Shown here one piece after another: positions 31,338 through 41,036 of a stretch of DNA of 64,000 bases. A program made the position numbers and the translations under genes. The stretch's first letter is position 1, and each line of letters begins with the position of its first letter. The notes under the pieces are model-generated. The model searched no databases and was not told the DNA's origin. It saw only the letters and a program-made list of their open reading frames with translations. The stretch comes from an uncultured Parabacteroides sp. (GTDB taxonomy: Bacteria > Bacteroidota > Bacteroidia > Bacteroidales > Tannerellaceae), in the NCBI RefSeq assembly GCF_905196875.1, contig NZ_CAJJWO010000024.1, positions 1 through 64,000 of the forward strand, given 5' to 3'.

Positions 31338-34300
31338 ATGAAAAACACCTGTCTTTTTTGTGTATTTAACATATTGCAAATACTGTTGTTATTATTGGGA
31401 ATACCGGATAATTTGCTGGCAGGCAATGGTTCTGTAAAGAATCTCCGTTTCAACAGATTGTCGTCTTTTGAAGATTTACCATCGGAAGAGATTACGCAAA
31501 TTATACAGGATCATACAGGGTATATCTGGATTGCAACCAATTCGGGTTTATGCCGTTACGATGGTTATAGTGTTCATATTTACAAGGATAATGTGTTTAC
31601 TCCGGGTATACTGACTGACAATCAGATCAAATGCATAGCAGAAGACTATAATAATAATCTTTGGATAGGAACGAACAATGGCCTGAATGTCCTGGACATG
31701 AGGACCGGAGAAATCCGCCGGATAGAGGACAGCCGGTTGCAGAATGGCGTTGTTTCGGTTTTATATGTTACGAAAGATAATAATGTATGGGTTGGAATGG
31801 ATGGAGGATTATTTCGCTACATTCCTGAAAGAGATTGCTTTATCGTATACGATAAAGCAACAAGCGGGCTCCCGCTTGTTGGCATTAAGTCTATATTGGA
31901 AGATAGTATAGGAAGGCTTTGGGTAGGAACCTGGGCTGTAGGTCTTTATAGATATGAGAAGGATAAGGATACTTTTGTGAAATATCCGCAGATGGACGAT
32001 CGTAATTCTGCTCATGTACTGTTCGAAGACAGTTACCGGACAATATGGGTAGGGACCTGGGACAGAGGATTGTATCGGCTGAGTAATCCCGAAAGTCCCG
32101 AAACTGTAACCTGGAAACATTATGTATCCACCCCCGGCAATAAGCAAAGTATATCGGACAATATTATTTACAGTATAGAGGAAGAAACCAACAGCAACAC
32201 GCTTTGGATAGGAACCCGTAGCGGGTTAAGTATCCTTGATCTGGATTCGGATGAAGATTCGTTTGTGAATTATTTGCCCGAAAGTCAGTCGTACCAACTT
32301 CCTTACAACGAGCTGGATGCAATTATTCGCGATCGTTCCGGCATTATGTGGCTGGGGATGATGGGTGGTGGAGTGTATTCTGTCAACATGCGGCACTCTC
32401 CTTTTAAGAAAAATGATCTGGAGTCGGTTAAACAACGGCTATTCAGTAATTCTGTCCGTAGTATGTTCGTGGATAGTGAACAGACGCTATGGATGGGTAT
32501 CGGCAGTTATGGCCTGGTGATTCAGAAGAAAGATGCCGGACAGCCTGTCTTTTATACGGACCATCCGGATTTTAAACAATCGTCTCCTTATTTATATACG
32601 ATCAACCATATTATCGAACGGAAGGAAGAGCGGGAGATCTGGTTTGGAACCTGGAGCGGAGGCATTACCATCTACGATAAAGATGCTGTCGGACAAAAGA
32701 TAAAGTTTCTGAATGAAGGAAATGCTCCATGGCTGCCGGATGGTTTTGTTTTCAGCTTGTGTGAAGACCGACATAAGAATGTCTGGATCGGTTGTCGAGG
32801 AGGGTTGGCTGTTTACAGGGCGGATGGAACGGGTGTTTCGCTAAGCGATTACCGGACTGAGCCGGATGATACTTCGCTGCGGGATACATATAATGCGATC
32901 GAAGAGACGTCGGATGGAAGTATCTGGTTCGGCAGTAATCATGGCATTATCCGTATTACCGGTGATGTGACAAGACCGGATAGTCTGATATTCAGGTTGT
33001 ATAGTATGCAGAATAAGAAGTTGTCCTATGAGTCTATTCAGTGTTTGTATGAAGATACCCATGGTAATCTATGGGCCGGTTCCGATGGTGGAGGTTTGAA
33101 CCTGTATGATAAAGAGAGTGATTCTTTTCTGTCAGTCAACAAACGGTTTAATTTGCAAACCGACGTAATCAGTAATATACAGGAGGATGAGAATGGTTCG
33201 CTTTGGATGGGAACCCGGACGGGACTTGTCCGTCTGACCGTTTCGGCTGATCTTTCAACGGCCTCTTCCCGGACTTACACAGTAACGGACGGATTGCCGG
33301 ATAATTCAATTATACGTGATGCTGTCGCTAAAGCGTCTGATGGTAAATTGTTTTTCGGGGGACATAAAGGGTATGTAAGTTTCTATCCTCAAAAGGTGAA
33401 AGAGAATGAGGTGGTTCCTTCGGTGGTCATTACAGATATTTCGGTGTTTAATATGCCAATCGATAAACTCCCTCCGGAAGTGAGAAAGGAAATAACGGCT
33501 AACTCGTCCGATTTTACGGATGAACTGGTACTGGCTTACAACCGGAATCATTTCAGTATCGAATTCTCTTCCCTGAGTTATGCAAATCCGTCCCAAAACA
33601 AATATGCCTATAAACTCGACGGATATGATACTGACTGGCAATATACCGGCGCTTCCAGCCGTGTAGCCAATTATAATAACCTGAAGAGCGGATCATATAC
33701 GTTTCATCTGAAAGGCTCCAATGAAAACGGACTATGGAATGAGCAGGAGCGGGTATTGCAGATTCGTATATTGCCGCCACCCTGGAAAACAGCCTGGGCC
33801 TATACCTTATATATTATATTGCTTTCAGTGCTCCTTTATTTCACTTATCGTGTCATCAGACAACGCATTCGCGAAAAACAGGCACAGGAATTGCAGAAAA
33901 TGGAACTGGTGAAAACGAAGGAAATCAATCAGGCCAAGTTGCAGTTTTTTACAAATGTAACTCATGAATTCCTGACACCGCTTACCATCTTGTCCGCTTC
34001 ACTGGACGAGATGAAAATGCAGGCTCCTCAGTTGGATGATTTTTATAAGGTAATGTCCGAAAATATCAACCGGCTGATACGTCTATTGCAGCAAATCCTT
34101 GAATTCAGGAAAGCCGAGAGCGGTAATCTGAAACTGAAAGTATCGGAAGGCGACCTGTCGGCTTTTGTACGAAAAGAAGTGGAAGCTTTCCTTCCTTTGA
34201 TGAAGAAAAAGAAGATGCATTTCAGCTGTACTTGCCAGCCGGATACGATTATCGGGTATTTTGATCCGGATAAACTGGATAAAATAGTATACAATCTGCT

Positions 34301-35498
34301 TTCAAATGCCTCCAAGTATAATCCGGAAGGAGGGACGATTGAAGTAAAACTGTCGTTGGATGCCGAAGAAAACCTGGTAACGCTTTCTGTGAAAGATAAC
34401 GGTAAGGGGATTTCCAAAGAGGGTATGAAGAATTTGTTCAAACGTTTTTACGAAGGCGACTACCGAAGGTTTAATACCATTGGTACCGGTATCGGGTTGT
34501 CGCTGGTGAAAGACCTGGTCACTCTTCATGAAGGAACTATTCGGGTGGAAAGCGAAGAAGGGCAGGGGGCTACTTTTATCATTACCTTGCCCATATCCCG
34601 TTCTGCCTATAAAGATGAGCAGGTGGATGAGACTGAAATGACTACTGTTCCCGAAGAGTTGTCATTGCAGCCGGAAGACGGGAACACTTCGGACGCTCCT
34701 GTAGAAAAAAGCGATTATTCGTTATTGCTAGTGGAAGATAATGAAGATTTGCTGGCTTTGATGGTTAAACTTTTGGGACGTGAGTATCCGGTTTATACGG
34801 CACGTAATGGGAAAGAGGCGGTTCTGATAATCGAATCGAAAGACATCGACCTGATCGTCTCCGATGTTATGATGCCCGAGATGAACGGAGTTGAATTATG
34901 CCGTTATGTAAAGAGTAATTTTGATATCTGCCATATCCCGATCATCCTGCTGACTGCCAAGAATAAAGAAGAAGACCGTATCGAAGCCTATGAATCGGGT
35001 GCCGATGGTTTCCTTAGCAAACCTTTCAACCTCTCGCTGCTCCATGCCCGTATCAAGAATTTGCTGCGTGGCAAGGAACGAACCGCCCGCGACTTTAAGA
35101 AACAGCTGGTCTTCGAAGCGCAGGAACTGAATTACACCAGCTTGGATGAGGACTTCCTGCAGCGGGCGATCAGTTGCGTACAGAAACACCTGGATAACTC
35201 GGAGTTCGACCAGCAACAGTTTATGGAAGAAATGGCAACCAGCAAGTCTACGCTTTATAAGAAACTTAAATCGCTGACAGGTTTAAATACTTCTGCTTTT
35301 ATCCGTAATATCCGTCTGAAAGCAGCCTGTCAGATTATCGAAGAAAAGAAGCGGGTACGCATTTCCGAGCTGGCATATGCTGTCGGGTTTAACGATCCGA
35401 AGTACTTTAGCGCCTGTTTTAGGAAAGAATTCGGGATGCTTCCTTCCGAATATATGGAGCGGTATCATCCAGACATAGCCGAAGAAGGAGAATTATAG
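31338..35498 (+). CDS. Hybrid two-component system sensor-regulator (HTCS)
   Basis: This one-protein glycan sensor and transcription activator has about 1386 residues. In order it shows a signal peptide, a periplasmic sensor of two seven-blade propellers (about 30-745, repeats such as GYIWIATNSGLCRYD and NLWIGTNNGLNVL), a Y_Y_Y domain (about 750-815, YKLDGYDTDWQY), a membrane segment (about 818-840), a histidine kinase with H876 in NVTHEFLTPLT and ATP-binding boxes (NLLSNASKYNPEGG, NGKGISKEG), a receiver domain with D1176 (LIVSDVMMPEMNG), and an AraC-type helix-turn-helix (about 1280-1378). It should bind an oligosaccharide in the periplasm and activate the SusC/SusD/GH43 genes that start 138 bp downstream. 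The ligand is not evident from the sequence. Confidence 0.96.
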   Translation: MKNTCLFCVFNILQILLLLLGIPDNLLAGNGSVKNLRFNRLSSFEDLPSEEITQIIQDHTGYIWIATNSGLCRYDGYSVHIYKDNVFTPGILTDNQIKCIAEDYNNNLWIGTNNGLNVLDMRTGEIRRIEDSRLQNGVVSVLYVTKDNNVWVGMDGGLFRYIPERDCFIVYDKATSGLPLVGIKSILEDSIGRLWVGTWAVGLYRYEKDKDTFVKYPQMDDRNSAHVLFEDSYRTIWVGTWDRGLYRLSNPESPETVTWKHYVSTPGNKQSISDNIIYSIEEETNSNTLWIGTRSGLSILDLDSDEDSFVNYLPESQSYQLPYNELDAIIRDRSGIMWLGMMGGGVYSVNMRHSPFKKNDLESVKQRLFSNSVRSMFVDSEQTLWMGIGSYGLVIQKKDAGQPVFYTDHPDFKQSSPYLYTINHIIERKEEREIWFGTWSGGITIYDKDAVGQKIKFLNEGNAPWLPDGFVFSLCEDRHKNVWIGCRGGLAVYRADGTGVSLSDYRTEPDDTSLRDTYNAIEETSDGSIWFGSNHGIIRITGDVTRPDSLIFRLYSMQNKKLSYESIQCLYEDTHGNLWAGSDGGGLNLYDKESDSFLSVNKRFNLQTDVISNIQEDENGSLWMGTRTGLVRLTVSADLSTASSRTYTVTDGLPDNSIIRDAVAKASDGKLFFGGHKGYVSFYPQKVKENEVVPSVVITDISVFNMPIDKLPPEVRKEITANSSDFTDELVLAYNRNHFSIEFSSLSYANPSQNKYAYKLDGYDTDWQYTGASSRVANYNNLKSGSYTFHLKGSNENGLWNEQERVLQIRILPPPWKTAWAYTLYIILLSVLLYFTYRVIRQRIREKQAQELQKMELVKTKEINQAKLQFFTNVTHEFLTPLTILSASLDEMKMQAPQLDDFYKVMSENINRLIRLLQQILEFRKAESGNLKLKVSEGDLSAFVRKEVEAFLPLMKKKKMHFSCTCQPDTIIGYFDPDKLDKIVYNLLSNASKYNPEGGTIEVKLSLDAEENLVTLSVKDNGKGISKEGMKNLFKRFYEGDYRRFNTIGTGIGLSLVKDLVTLHEGTIRVESEEGQGATFIITLPISRSAYKDEQVDETEMTTVPEELSLQPEDGNTSDAPVEKSDYSLLLVEDNEDLLALMVKLLGREYPVYTARNGKEAVLIIESKDIDLIVSDVMMPEMNGVELCRYVKSNFDICHIPIILLTAKNKEEDRIEAYESGADGFLSKPFNLSLLHARIKNLLRGKERTARDFKKQLVFEAQELNYTSLDEDFLQRAISCVQKHLDNSEFDQQQFMEEMATSKSTLYKKLKSLTGLNTSAFIRNIRLKAACQIIEEKKRVRISELAYAVGFNDPKYFSACFRKEFGMLPSEYMERYHPDIAEEGEL

Positions 35499-35582
35499 AT
35501 AAAAGAGGTCTATAAATAGATACTAACTCTGTTTATAGACTTTTTGGAATCATGTGTGGAGTACACTTTTTATTTTAATGGT

Positions 35583-35590
35583 CACATTTG
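35583..35590 (+). promoter_or_regulatory. Probable -7 element of the HTCS-linked susC
   Basis: CACATTTG differs by one base from the consensus, and acatttgcgg is identical to the -7 region before the susC at 5857. The -33 region is only T-rich, which suits an activator-dependent promoter. Confidence 0.4.
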
Positions 35591-35636
35591 CGGAAAGAAA
35601 ATTAACCGTAATGTTAAACCATTAAATTAGTATTGC

Positions 35637-38600
35637 ATGAAAGCACACAGTTTTGTGTTGGCAGCCGCGCTGCTAAGCGCATGCCCCGTATTATACGGAA
35701 ATGCGGCCGGGATAGAAACACCCCGGCTTAGTAATGCGGCCAGTCCGCAGCAGAGTAAAAAGATTTCCGGAGTCGTTAAGGATACAAGCGGCGAACCGGT
35801 TATCGGAGCAAATGTTATTGTGAAAGGAACTACAGTCGGAACAATGACAGACATCGACGGACAGTTCAACCTGGAAGTCCCGTCGGATGCTATCCTGCAA
35901 ATATCCTATATCGGATATCTTGCCCAGGAGATGCCTGTAAGAAATCAAACAGCTTTTAATATCAGACTGGTGGAAGACAGCCAGGCGTTGGATGAAGTGG
36001 TGGTCGTTGGTTTTGGTACCCAGAAGAAAGTGAACCTGACCGGTTCTGTTGGAACAGTAGATAGTGAAGCGCTGGAAGCACGTCCGGTAATGAGTGCGAC
36101 TCAGGCATTACAGGGGTTGGTTCCCGGTTTGCAGATCTCATCGGCCGGCGGTAGTATGGAAACAAAAGCCGATATTAATATACGTGGTACTGCTACGATC
36201 GGTGAAGGATCGAGCGGTAGTCCGCTGGTTCTTATCGACGGGATGGAAGGCGATATTAATTCCATTAATCCGCAGGACATAGAAAATATCTCCATTCTGA
36301 AGGATGCCGCCGCTTCTTCTATCTACGGATCACGCGCTCCTTTCGGAGTAATCCTTATTACTACCAAAAGTGGCCGCAGCGGCAAACCGGTTATCAATTA
36401 TAACAACAGTTTTCGTTGGAGCGATCCGGTAAAGACTCCTAATATGATGGACTCTTATACCTTCGCCACTTATTTTAATGATGCGAATGTGAATGCCGGT
36501 AACGGACTATTTTTTACCCCGGAACGTTTACAACGTATCAAAGATTACCAGCAAGGTAAAATTACTAATTCTGTTATTGCGAACCCGAATAACCCCCAGT
36601 ATTGGGCCGACGGGTATGCCGAAGGAAATGATAATGTGGACTGGTACGATGCTTTGTTTCGCGACTGGGCTTTCTCGCAGGAACATAACTTCAGTATCAA
36701 CGGAGGTTCGGATAAGGTGAGTTACTATGCTTCGTTCAACTATCTGGATCAGAATGGTCTGATGGTATTCAACCAGGATACCTACGATCGCTATACTGCC
36801 ACAGGAAAGATCAATGCCACGCTGACCGATTGGGCTAAATTGAATTACAGTACCCGTTTCACCCGCGAAGATTACGGACGTCCTTCTGCTATGACGGACG
36901 GTTTATATTCTGATCTGGGACGTCAGGGCTGGCCGGTATTGCCGCTTTACGATCCGAACGGTTACCTGTATTCTTCTCCTTCTCCCGCTTTAGGACTGGC
37001 AACAGGCGGACGCGATTATACGCAGACCGATAATATCTATCAACAGGCTTCTTTGATACTGGAACCGGTGAAGAACTGGGTTACCCATATCGATTTCAAC
37101 TATCGTATCATGTCAGCCAACCGTCATTGGGACTCGCAGCAGACATTCAATCACGATGTGGATGGCAATCCGGTAATCTACGGCACAGGATCGAATGTGC
37201 ATGAAGATTATTACAAAGAAAACTATATGAACCTGAATGCCTATACGGAATACAGCTATAATCTCGAATCGGGTCATAACTTCAAGGCAATGGTCGGTTT
37301 TCAATCGGAAATGATGCGACAAACCAAGTTTGGTTTACAACGCGACGGCATCATTATCTCCGGTCTGCCGGAGGTCGATCTTACTTCGGGACTCGATTAT
37401 AATGGCGGTGTGGTAACCCCTTCCGTAAACGGTGCTCGTCAGCGTTGGACTACAGCCGGTTTCTTCGGCCGTATCAACTACGACTACCAGGGAAAATACC
37501 TTGCAGAAGTAAATCTGCGTTATGACGGTACCTCCCGTTTCCGCGAGGATCAGCGCTGGAACCTGTTTCCTTCTTTCTCGTTGGGATGGAATATTGCCCG
37601 TGAAGCTTTCTGGGAACCGTTGGCAGAGTATGTGGGGACATTGAAAGTTCGTGGTTCGTATGGTGAACTGGGTAACCAGAATACGACCAGTTGGTATCCT
37701 TCTTATCAGATACTGGAAGTAAAAGCCAGCGACGGTAAATGGTTGCAGAACGGACTCAAACCGAATGCCGCTTACGTACCGGGACTGATCAGTTCTACTT
37801 TAGGATGGGAACGCGTTCGTAACTGGAACGTCGGTGTCGACTTCGGTTTATTGAATAACCGTCTGACCGGATCGTTCGATTATTATAATCGTCTGACTCT
37901 GGATATGATCGGCCCGGCTCCCGAACTGCCTGCTTCTTTGGGCGCAGATGTTCCGAAGACAAACAATACCGACTTGAAGACTTACGGTTTCGATCTGGAA
38001 ATCGGCTGGAACGACCGCCTGAAGAATGGCCTGGGATATAGTGCCAAGTTTATCCTGTCCGACTCGCAAACGGAGATCACCCGTTATCCGAACCCGACCG
38101 GGACACTCGATAAATATCGTACGGGGCAGAAGCTGGGCGAGATATGGGGATACGAAACAATCGGTATCGCTCAATCGCAGAATGAAATGGACAGCCATCT
38201 GGCCTCCCTGCCGAACGGCGGACAGGATGCGCTGGGTACAAGTTGGGAAGCCGGCGACATCATGTACAAAGACCTTAATGGTGACGGTAAGATCGACAAC
38301 GGTGCCAATACGATCGACGATCATGGCGATTATAAGCTGTTAGGAAACAACACCCCGCGCTACCAGTTCGGTATCGACCTGGGTGCAGACTATAAAGGTT
38401 TCGACTTCCGTGCCTTCTTCCAGGGCGTGATGAAACGCGACTTCTGGCAAGGCAGTGAATACTTCTGGGGCGTAACGAGCAATATGTGGTGGTCGGCCGG
38501 CTTTAAAGAACATGCCGATTATTTCCGCGCGGAAGCCTCTAACGACCTGGCAGCCAATCTGAATGCCTATTATCCGCGTCCTATCTTCAATACCGACAAG

Positions 38601-38885
38601 AACCAGAAGACGCAGAGCCGTTATTTGCAGAATGCTTCTTATATCCGTCTGAAAAATATTCAGTTAGGTTATACGTTACCGGCTAATCTGACCAACAGGT
38701 TCTATGTATCCAAACTGCGTATCTTTGTTTCCGGTGAAAACCTCTGGACAGGTACGGGCATGGCCAATATGTTCGATCCGGAAACTGTGAACGGTGGTAA
38801 GATCGATGATAATACAAAGAAAGGTAACGGTAATGCTTACCCGCTTTCTAAAACAATCTCATTCGGTATAAATGTTACTCTTTAA
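35637..38885 (+). CDS. SusC-family TonB-dependent transporter of the HTCS locus
   Basis: The 1082-residue transporter has a signal peptide (MKAHSFVLAAALLSAC...), a carboxypeptidase-regulatory-like domain (SGVVKDTSGEPVIGANVIVKGTT-type, about 43-118), the linker LDEVVVVGFG, a plug (GSPLVLIDGMEGD, AAASSIYGSRAPFGVILITTKSG) and a barrel ending ISFGINVTL. It should import oligosaccharides released at the surface. It lies directly after the HTCS gene and 13 bp before its SusD, with a GH43 enzyme further on, forming a compact polysaccharide utilisation locus. Base composition is visibly more GC-rich than in the FecR-controlled locus 10 kb away. Confidence 0.95.
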   Translation: MKAHSFVLAAALLSACPVLYGNAAGIETPRLSNAASPQQSKKISGVVKDTSGEPVIGANVIVKGTTVGTMTDIDGQFNLEVPSDAILQISYIGYLAQEMPVRNQTAFNIRLVEDSQALDEVVVVGFGTQKKVNLTGSVGTVDSEALEARPVMSATQALQGLVPGLQISSAGGSMETKADINIRGTATIGEGSSGSPLVLIDGMEGDINSINPQDIENISILKDAAASSIYGSRAPFGVILITTKSGRSGKPVINYNNSFRWSDPVKTPNMMDSYTFATYFNDANVNAGNGLFFTPERLQRIKDYQQGKITNSVIANPNNPQYWADGYAEGNDNVDWYDALFRDWAFSQEHNFSINGGSDKVSYYASFNYLDQNGLMVFNQDTYDRYTATGKINATLTDWAKLNYSTRFTREDYGRPSAMTDGLYSDLGRQGWPVLPLYDPNGYLYSSPSPALGLATGGRDYTQTDNIYQQASLILEPVKNWVTHIDFNYRIMSANRHWDSQQTFNHDVDGNPVIYGTGSNVHEDYYKENYMNLNAYTEYSYNLESGHNFKAMVGFQSEMMRQTKFGLQRDGIIISGLPEVDLTSGLDYNGGVVTPSVNGARQRWTTAGFFGRINYDYQGKYLAEVNLRYDGTSRFREDQRWNLFPSFSLGWNIAREAFWEPLAEYVGTLKVRGSYGELGNQNTTSWYPSYQILEVKASDGKWLQNGLKPNAAYVPGLISSTLGWERVRNWNVGVDFGLLNNRLTGSFDYYNRLTLDMIGPAPELPASLGADVPKTNNTDLKTYGFDLEIGWNDRLKNGLGYSAKFILSDSQTEITRYPNPTGTLDKYRTGQKLGEIWGYETIGIAQSQNEMDSHLASLPNGGQDALGTSWEAGDIMYKDLNGDGKIDNGANTIDDHGDYKLLGNNTPRYQFGIDLGADYKGFDFRAFFQGVMKRDFWQGSEYFWGVTSNMWWSAGFKEHADYFRAEASNDLAANLNAYYPRPIFNTDKNQKTQSRYLQNASYIRLKNIQLGYTLPANLTNRFYVSKLRIFVSGENLWTGTGMANMFDPETVNGGKIDDNTKKGNGNAYPLSKTISFGINVTL

Positions 38886-38898
38886 TAGCTAATTTACG

Positions 38899-40920
38899 AT
38901 GAAACACATAAATAAAATCAAACAGTTTGCAGGTATTGCTTTGTTAGGCGTGCTGGTTTCCTGCAATGATTATCTGGAACAGTCTCCTTTGTCTCAAATC
39001 ACGCCGGATAAATACCTGAACGAAGAATCTCAGTTGGCAACGTATGCCAACGGCTTATATACCGACATTCTGCCTTCGCATGATAACTGGAGTTACGGAA
39101 CTTTCGGTACCGATCAGCATACAGACAATCAGGCGACTAAAACGTATGATAATAAGTTCGTTCCCGGACAATGGAAAACAGCCCAGACGGAAGACAGCGA
39201 TAAGAAAAAACGTAACTGGTTCTTCGAACGTATCTACAGCTGTAATTATTTTCTGGATAACGTACTGCCTAAACTGGCTGAAGGGAAGATCACCGGAAGT
39301 ACGGATAATATCAACCATTATGTTGGCGAGATCTATTTTCTTCGTGCCCATGAATACTTCAAGCGGTATCAAATGTTCGGCGATTTTCCTATCATCCGCC
39401 ATACATTACCCGATCAGATGGAACCGCTGATCGAAGCCAGCCAACGTTCCCCTCGTAATGAAGTGGCCCGTTTCATTATCTCTGATCTCGACTCGGCTAT
39501 TATGTTGATGGCGACGACTCCAGATAAGAACAAGACCCGTATCTCAAAAGAAGCGGCTTTGCTCCTGAAGTCGCGTGTAGCCTTGTTCGAAGGGACCTGG
39601 TTGAAGTACTTTAAAGGTACCGCCTTTGTGCCTAACGGGCAGGGATGGCCGGGAAAGGATAAAGCGTATAATGCAAATTACCAGTTCCCTTCCGGTAGTA
39701 TCGAAGGTGAAATAGAATATTTCCTTACACAAGCCATGGATGCAGCCAAGCAGGTGGCCGATGCAACTCCACTGGTGGAGAATACCGGTCTGGTGCAACA
39801 AGATGCTGCTGATCCTGTAAACCCTTATATGGATATGTTCGGAGATGTAGATCTGTCCGGTTACAGTGAGGTGCTTTTGTGGCGTCCATACAGTAAAGGA
39901 CTGGGACAAACCCACTGTGTGGTGGTAGGTGCGCAGAATGGTGACTATGGAGTAGGGATAACGCGTGGTATGGTGGATGGCTTCCTGATGAGTGACGGTA
40001 TGCCTATCTACGCCTCTTCCGGTTATAAAGGAGATAAAACAATTTCCGATGTACGCATTGGACGCGACTCCCGTCTGAATATCTTCCTGAAGGAACCGGG
40101 ACAAAAGAATGTACTGTTCGAATCGACCGAAGGAACGCATGCTGTATTGGTTGAACCCAATCCTGCTATCCTGGAATCTTCTTTGGAAAAGACTTATACG
40201 ACAGGTTATGCTTTGCGGAAAGGTAACTCATATTACCAGAACCAGTGTGCCAACGGCGCCAGCTATACCGGATCGATTACTTTCCGTGGTGTGGAAGCAT
40301 ATCTGAATTATATGGAGGCCTGCTATGAGAAGAACGGATCGCTGGATGCAACAGCCCAGAATTACTGGCGTGCCATTCGTGCCCGTGCCAAAATGGATAC
40401 CGATTATAATAAAACGATTGCTGCAACCCGCATGAGTGAAGAGGCTAAAAATGATTGGGGTGCTTATTCTGCCGGAAATTTGATCGATCCGACTTTGTAT
40501 AATATTCGTCGCGAACGTCGTTGCGAACTAATGGCTGAAGGCTTGCGTTTCATGGATCTGTGCCGCTGGCGTGCCATGGATCAGATGATCAAGACTCCAT
40601 ACCATATTGAAGGTTTCCGTCTGTGGGGCGGCATGAACGAATGGTATAAGAATGAAGACGGTTCTACTCGTTTGGTATATGGTTTGGATAATCCGAGTGC
40701 TAACGTGTCCGATCCGGCGTTGAGTGAATACCTTCGCCCTTACGAGATATCAGGACGCTCGGTTGCTAAAGACGGATACCGTTGGGCGATGGCACATTAT
40801 TTGCAACCCATCTGTATCCAGCACCTGATGATTTCTGCCAATGGTGGCGATATCTCGGTATCTCCTATCTATCAGAATCCGGGTTGGCCTTCAAGTGCTA
40901 ACCAGGGAGCTACGGAATAG
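38899..40920 (+). CDS. SusD-family surface glycan-binding lipoprotein, large form
   Basis: At 673 residues this is a long SusD. It has a lipoprotein signal ending VLVSC, the N-terminal SusD region (NYFLDNVLPKL, VGEIYFLRAHEYFKRYQMFGDFPII), and the RagB/SusD C-terminal domain (RGVEAYLNYMEACYEKNG, IRRERRCELMAEGLRFMDLCRWRAMDQM). It ends in SPIYQNPGWPSSANQGATE. It should hold polysaccharide on the cell surface and form the lid of the SusC pore. It is co-transcribed with susC (13 bp gap). Confidence 0.94.
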   Translation: MKHINKIKQFAGIALLGVLVSCNDYLEQSPLSQITPDKYLNEESQLATYANGLYTDILPSHDNWSYGTFGTDQHTDNQATKTYDNKFVPGQWKTAQTEDSDKKKRNWFFERIYSCNYFLDNVLPKLAEGKITGSTDNINHYVGEIYFLRAHEYFKRYQMFGDFPIIRHTLPDQMEPLIEASQRSPRNEVARFIISDLDSAIMLMATTPDKNKTRISKEAALLLKSRVALFEGTWLKYFKGTAFVPNGQGWPGKDKAYNANYQFPSGSIEGEIEYFLTQAMDAAKQVADATPLVENTGLVQQDAADPVNPYMDMFGDVDLSGYSEVLLWRPYSKGLGQTHCVVVGAQNGDYGVGITRGMVDGFLMSDGMPIYASSGYKGDKTISDVRIGRDSRLNIFLKEPGQKNVLFESTEGTHAVLVEPNPAILESSLEKTYTTGYALRKGNSYYQNQCANGASYTGSITFRGVEAYLNYMEACYEKNGSLDATAQNYWRAIRARAKMDTDYNKTIAATRMSEEAKNDWGAYSAGNLIDPTLYNIRRERRCELMAEGLRFMDLCRWRAMDQMIKTPYHIEGFRLWGGMNEWYKNEDGSTRLVYGLDNPSANVSDPALSEYLRPYEISGRSVAKDGYRWAMAHYLQPICIQHLMISANGGDISVSPIYQNPGWPSSANQGATE

Positions 40921-40958
40921 TTGGGAGGTTTGGTTTATCTCCTTAGGTAAGTTGCAAG

Positions 40959-40978
40959 TGTTTCACTAGGGTGAAACA
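40959..40978 (+). other. Short hairpin between susD and the GH43 gene
   Basis: tgtttcac (40959-40966) pairs with gtgaaaca (40971-40978) across a 4-nt loop; A rather than T follows, so it is not a standard terminator. It may damp or stabilise the downstream message. Confidence 0.4.
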
Positions 40979-41036
40979 AAAATAAGTCCGGCAGCTTTCA
41001 GTAGTCAGTCGGTTAGTCTAATAAAAAAGAATAGCA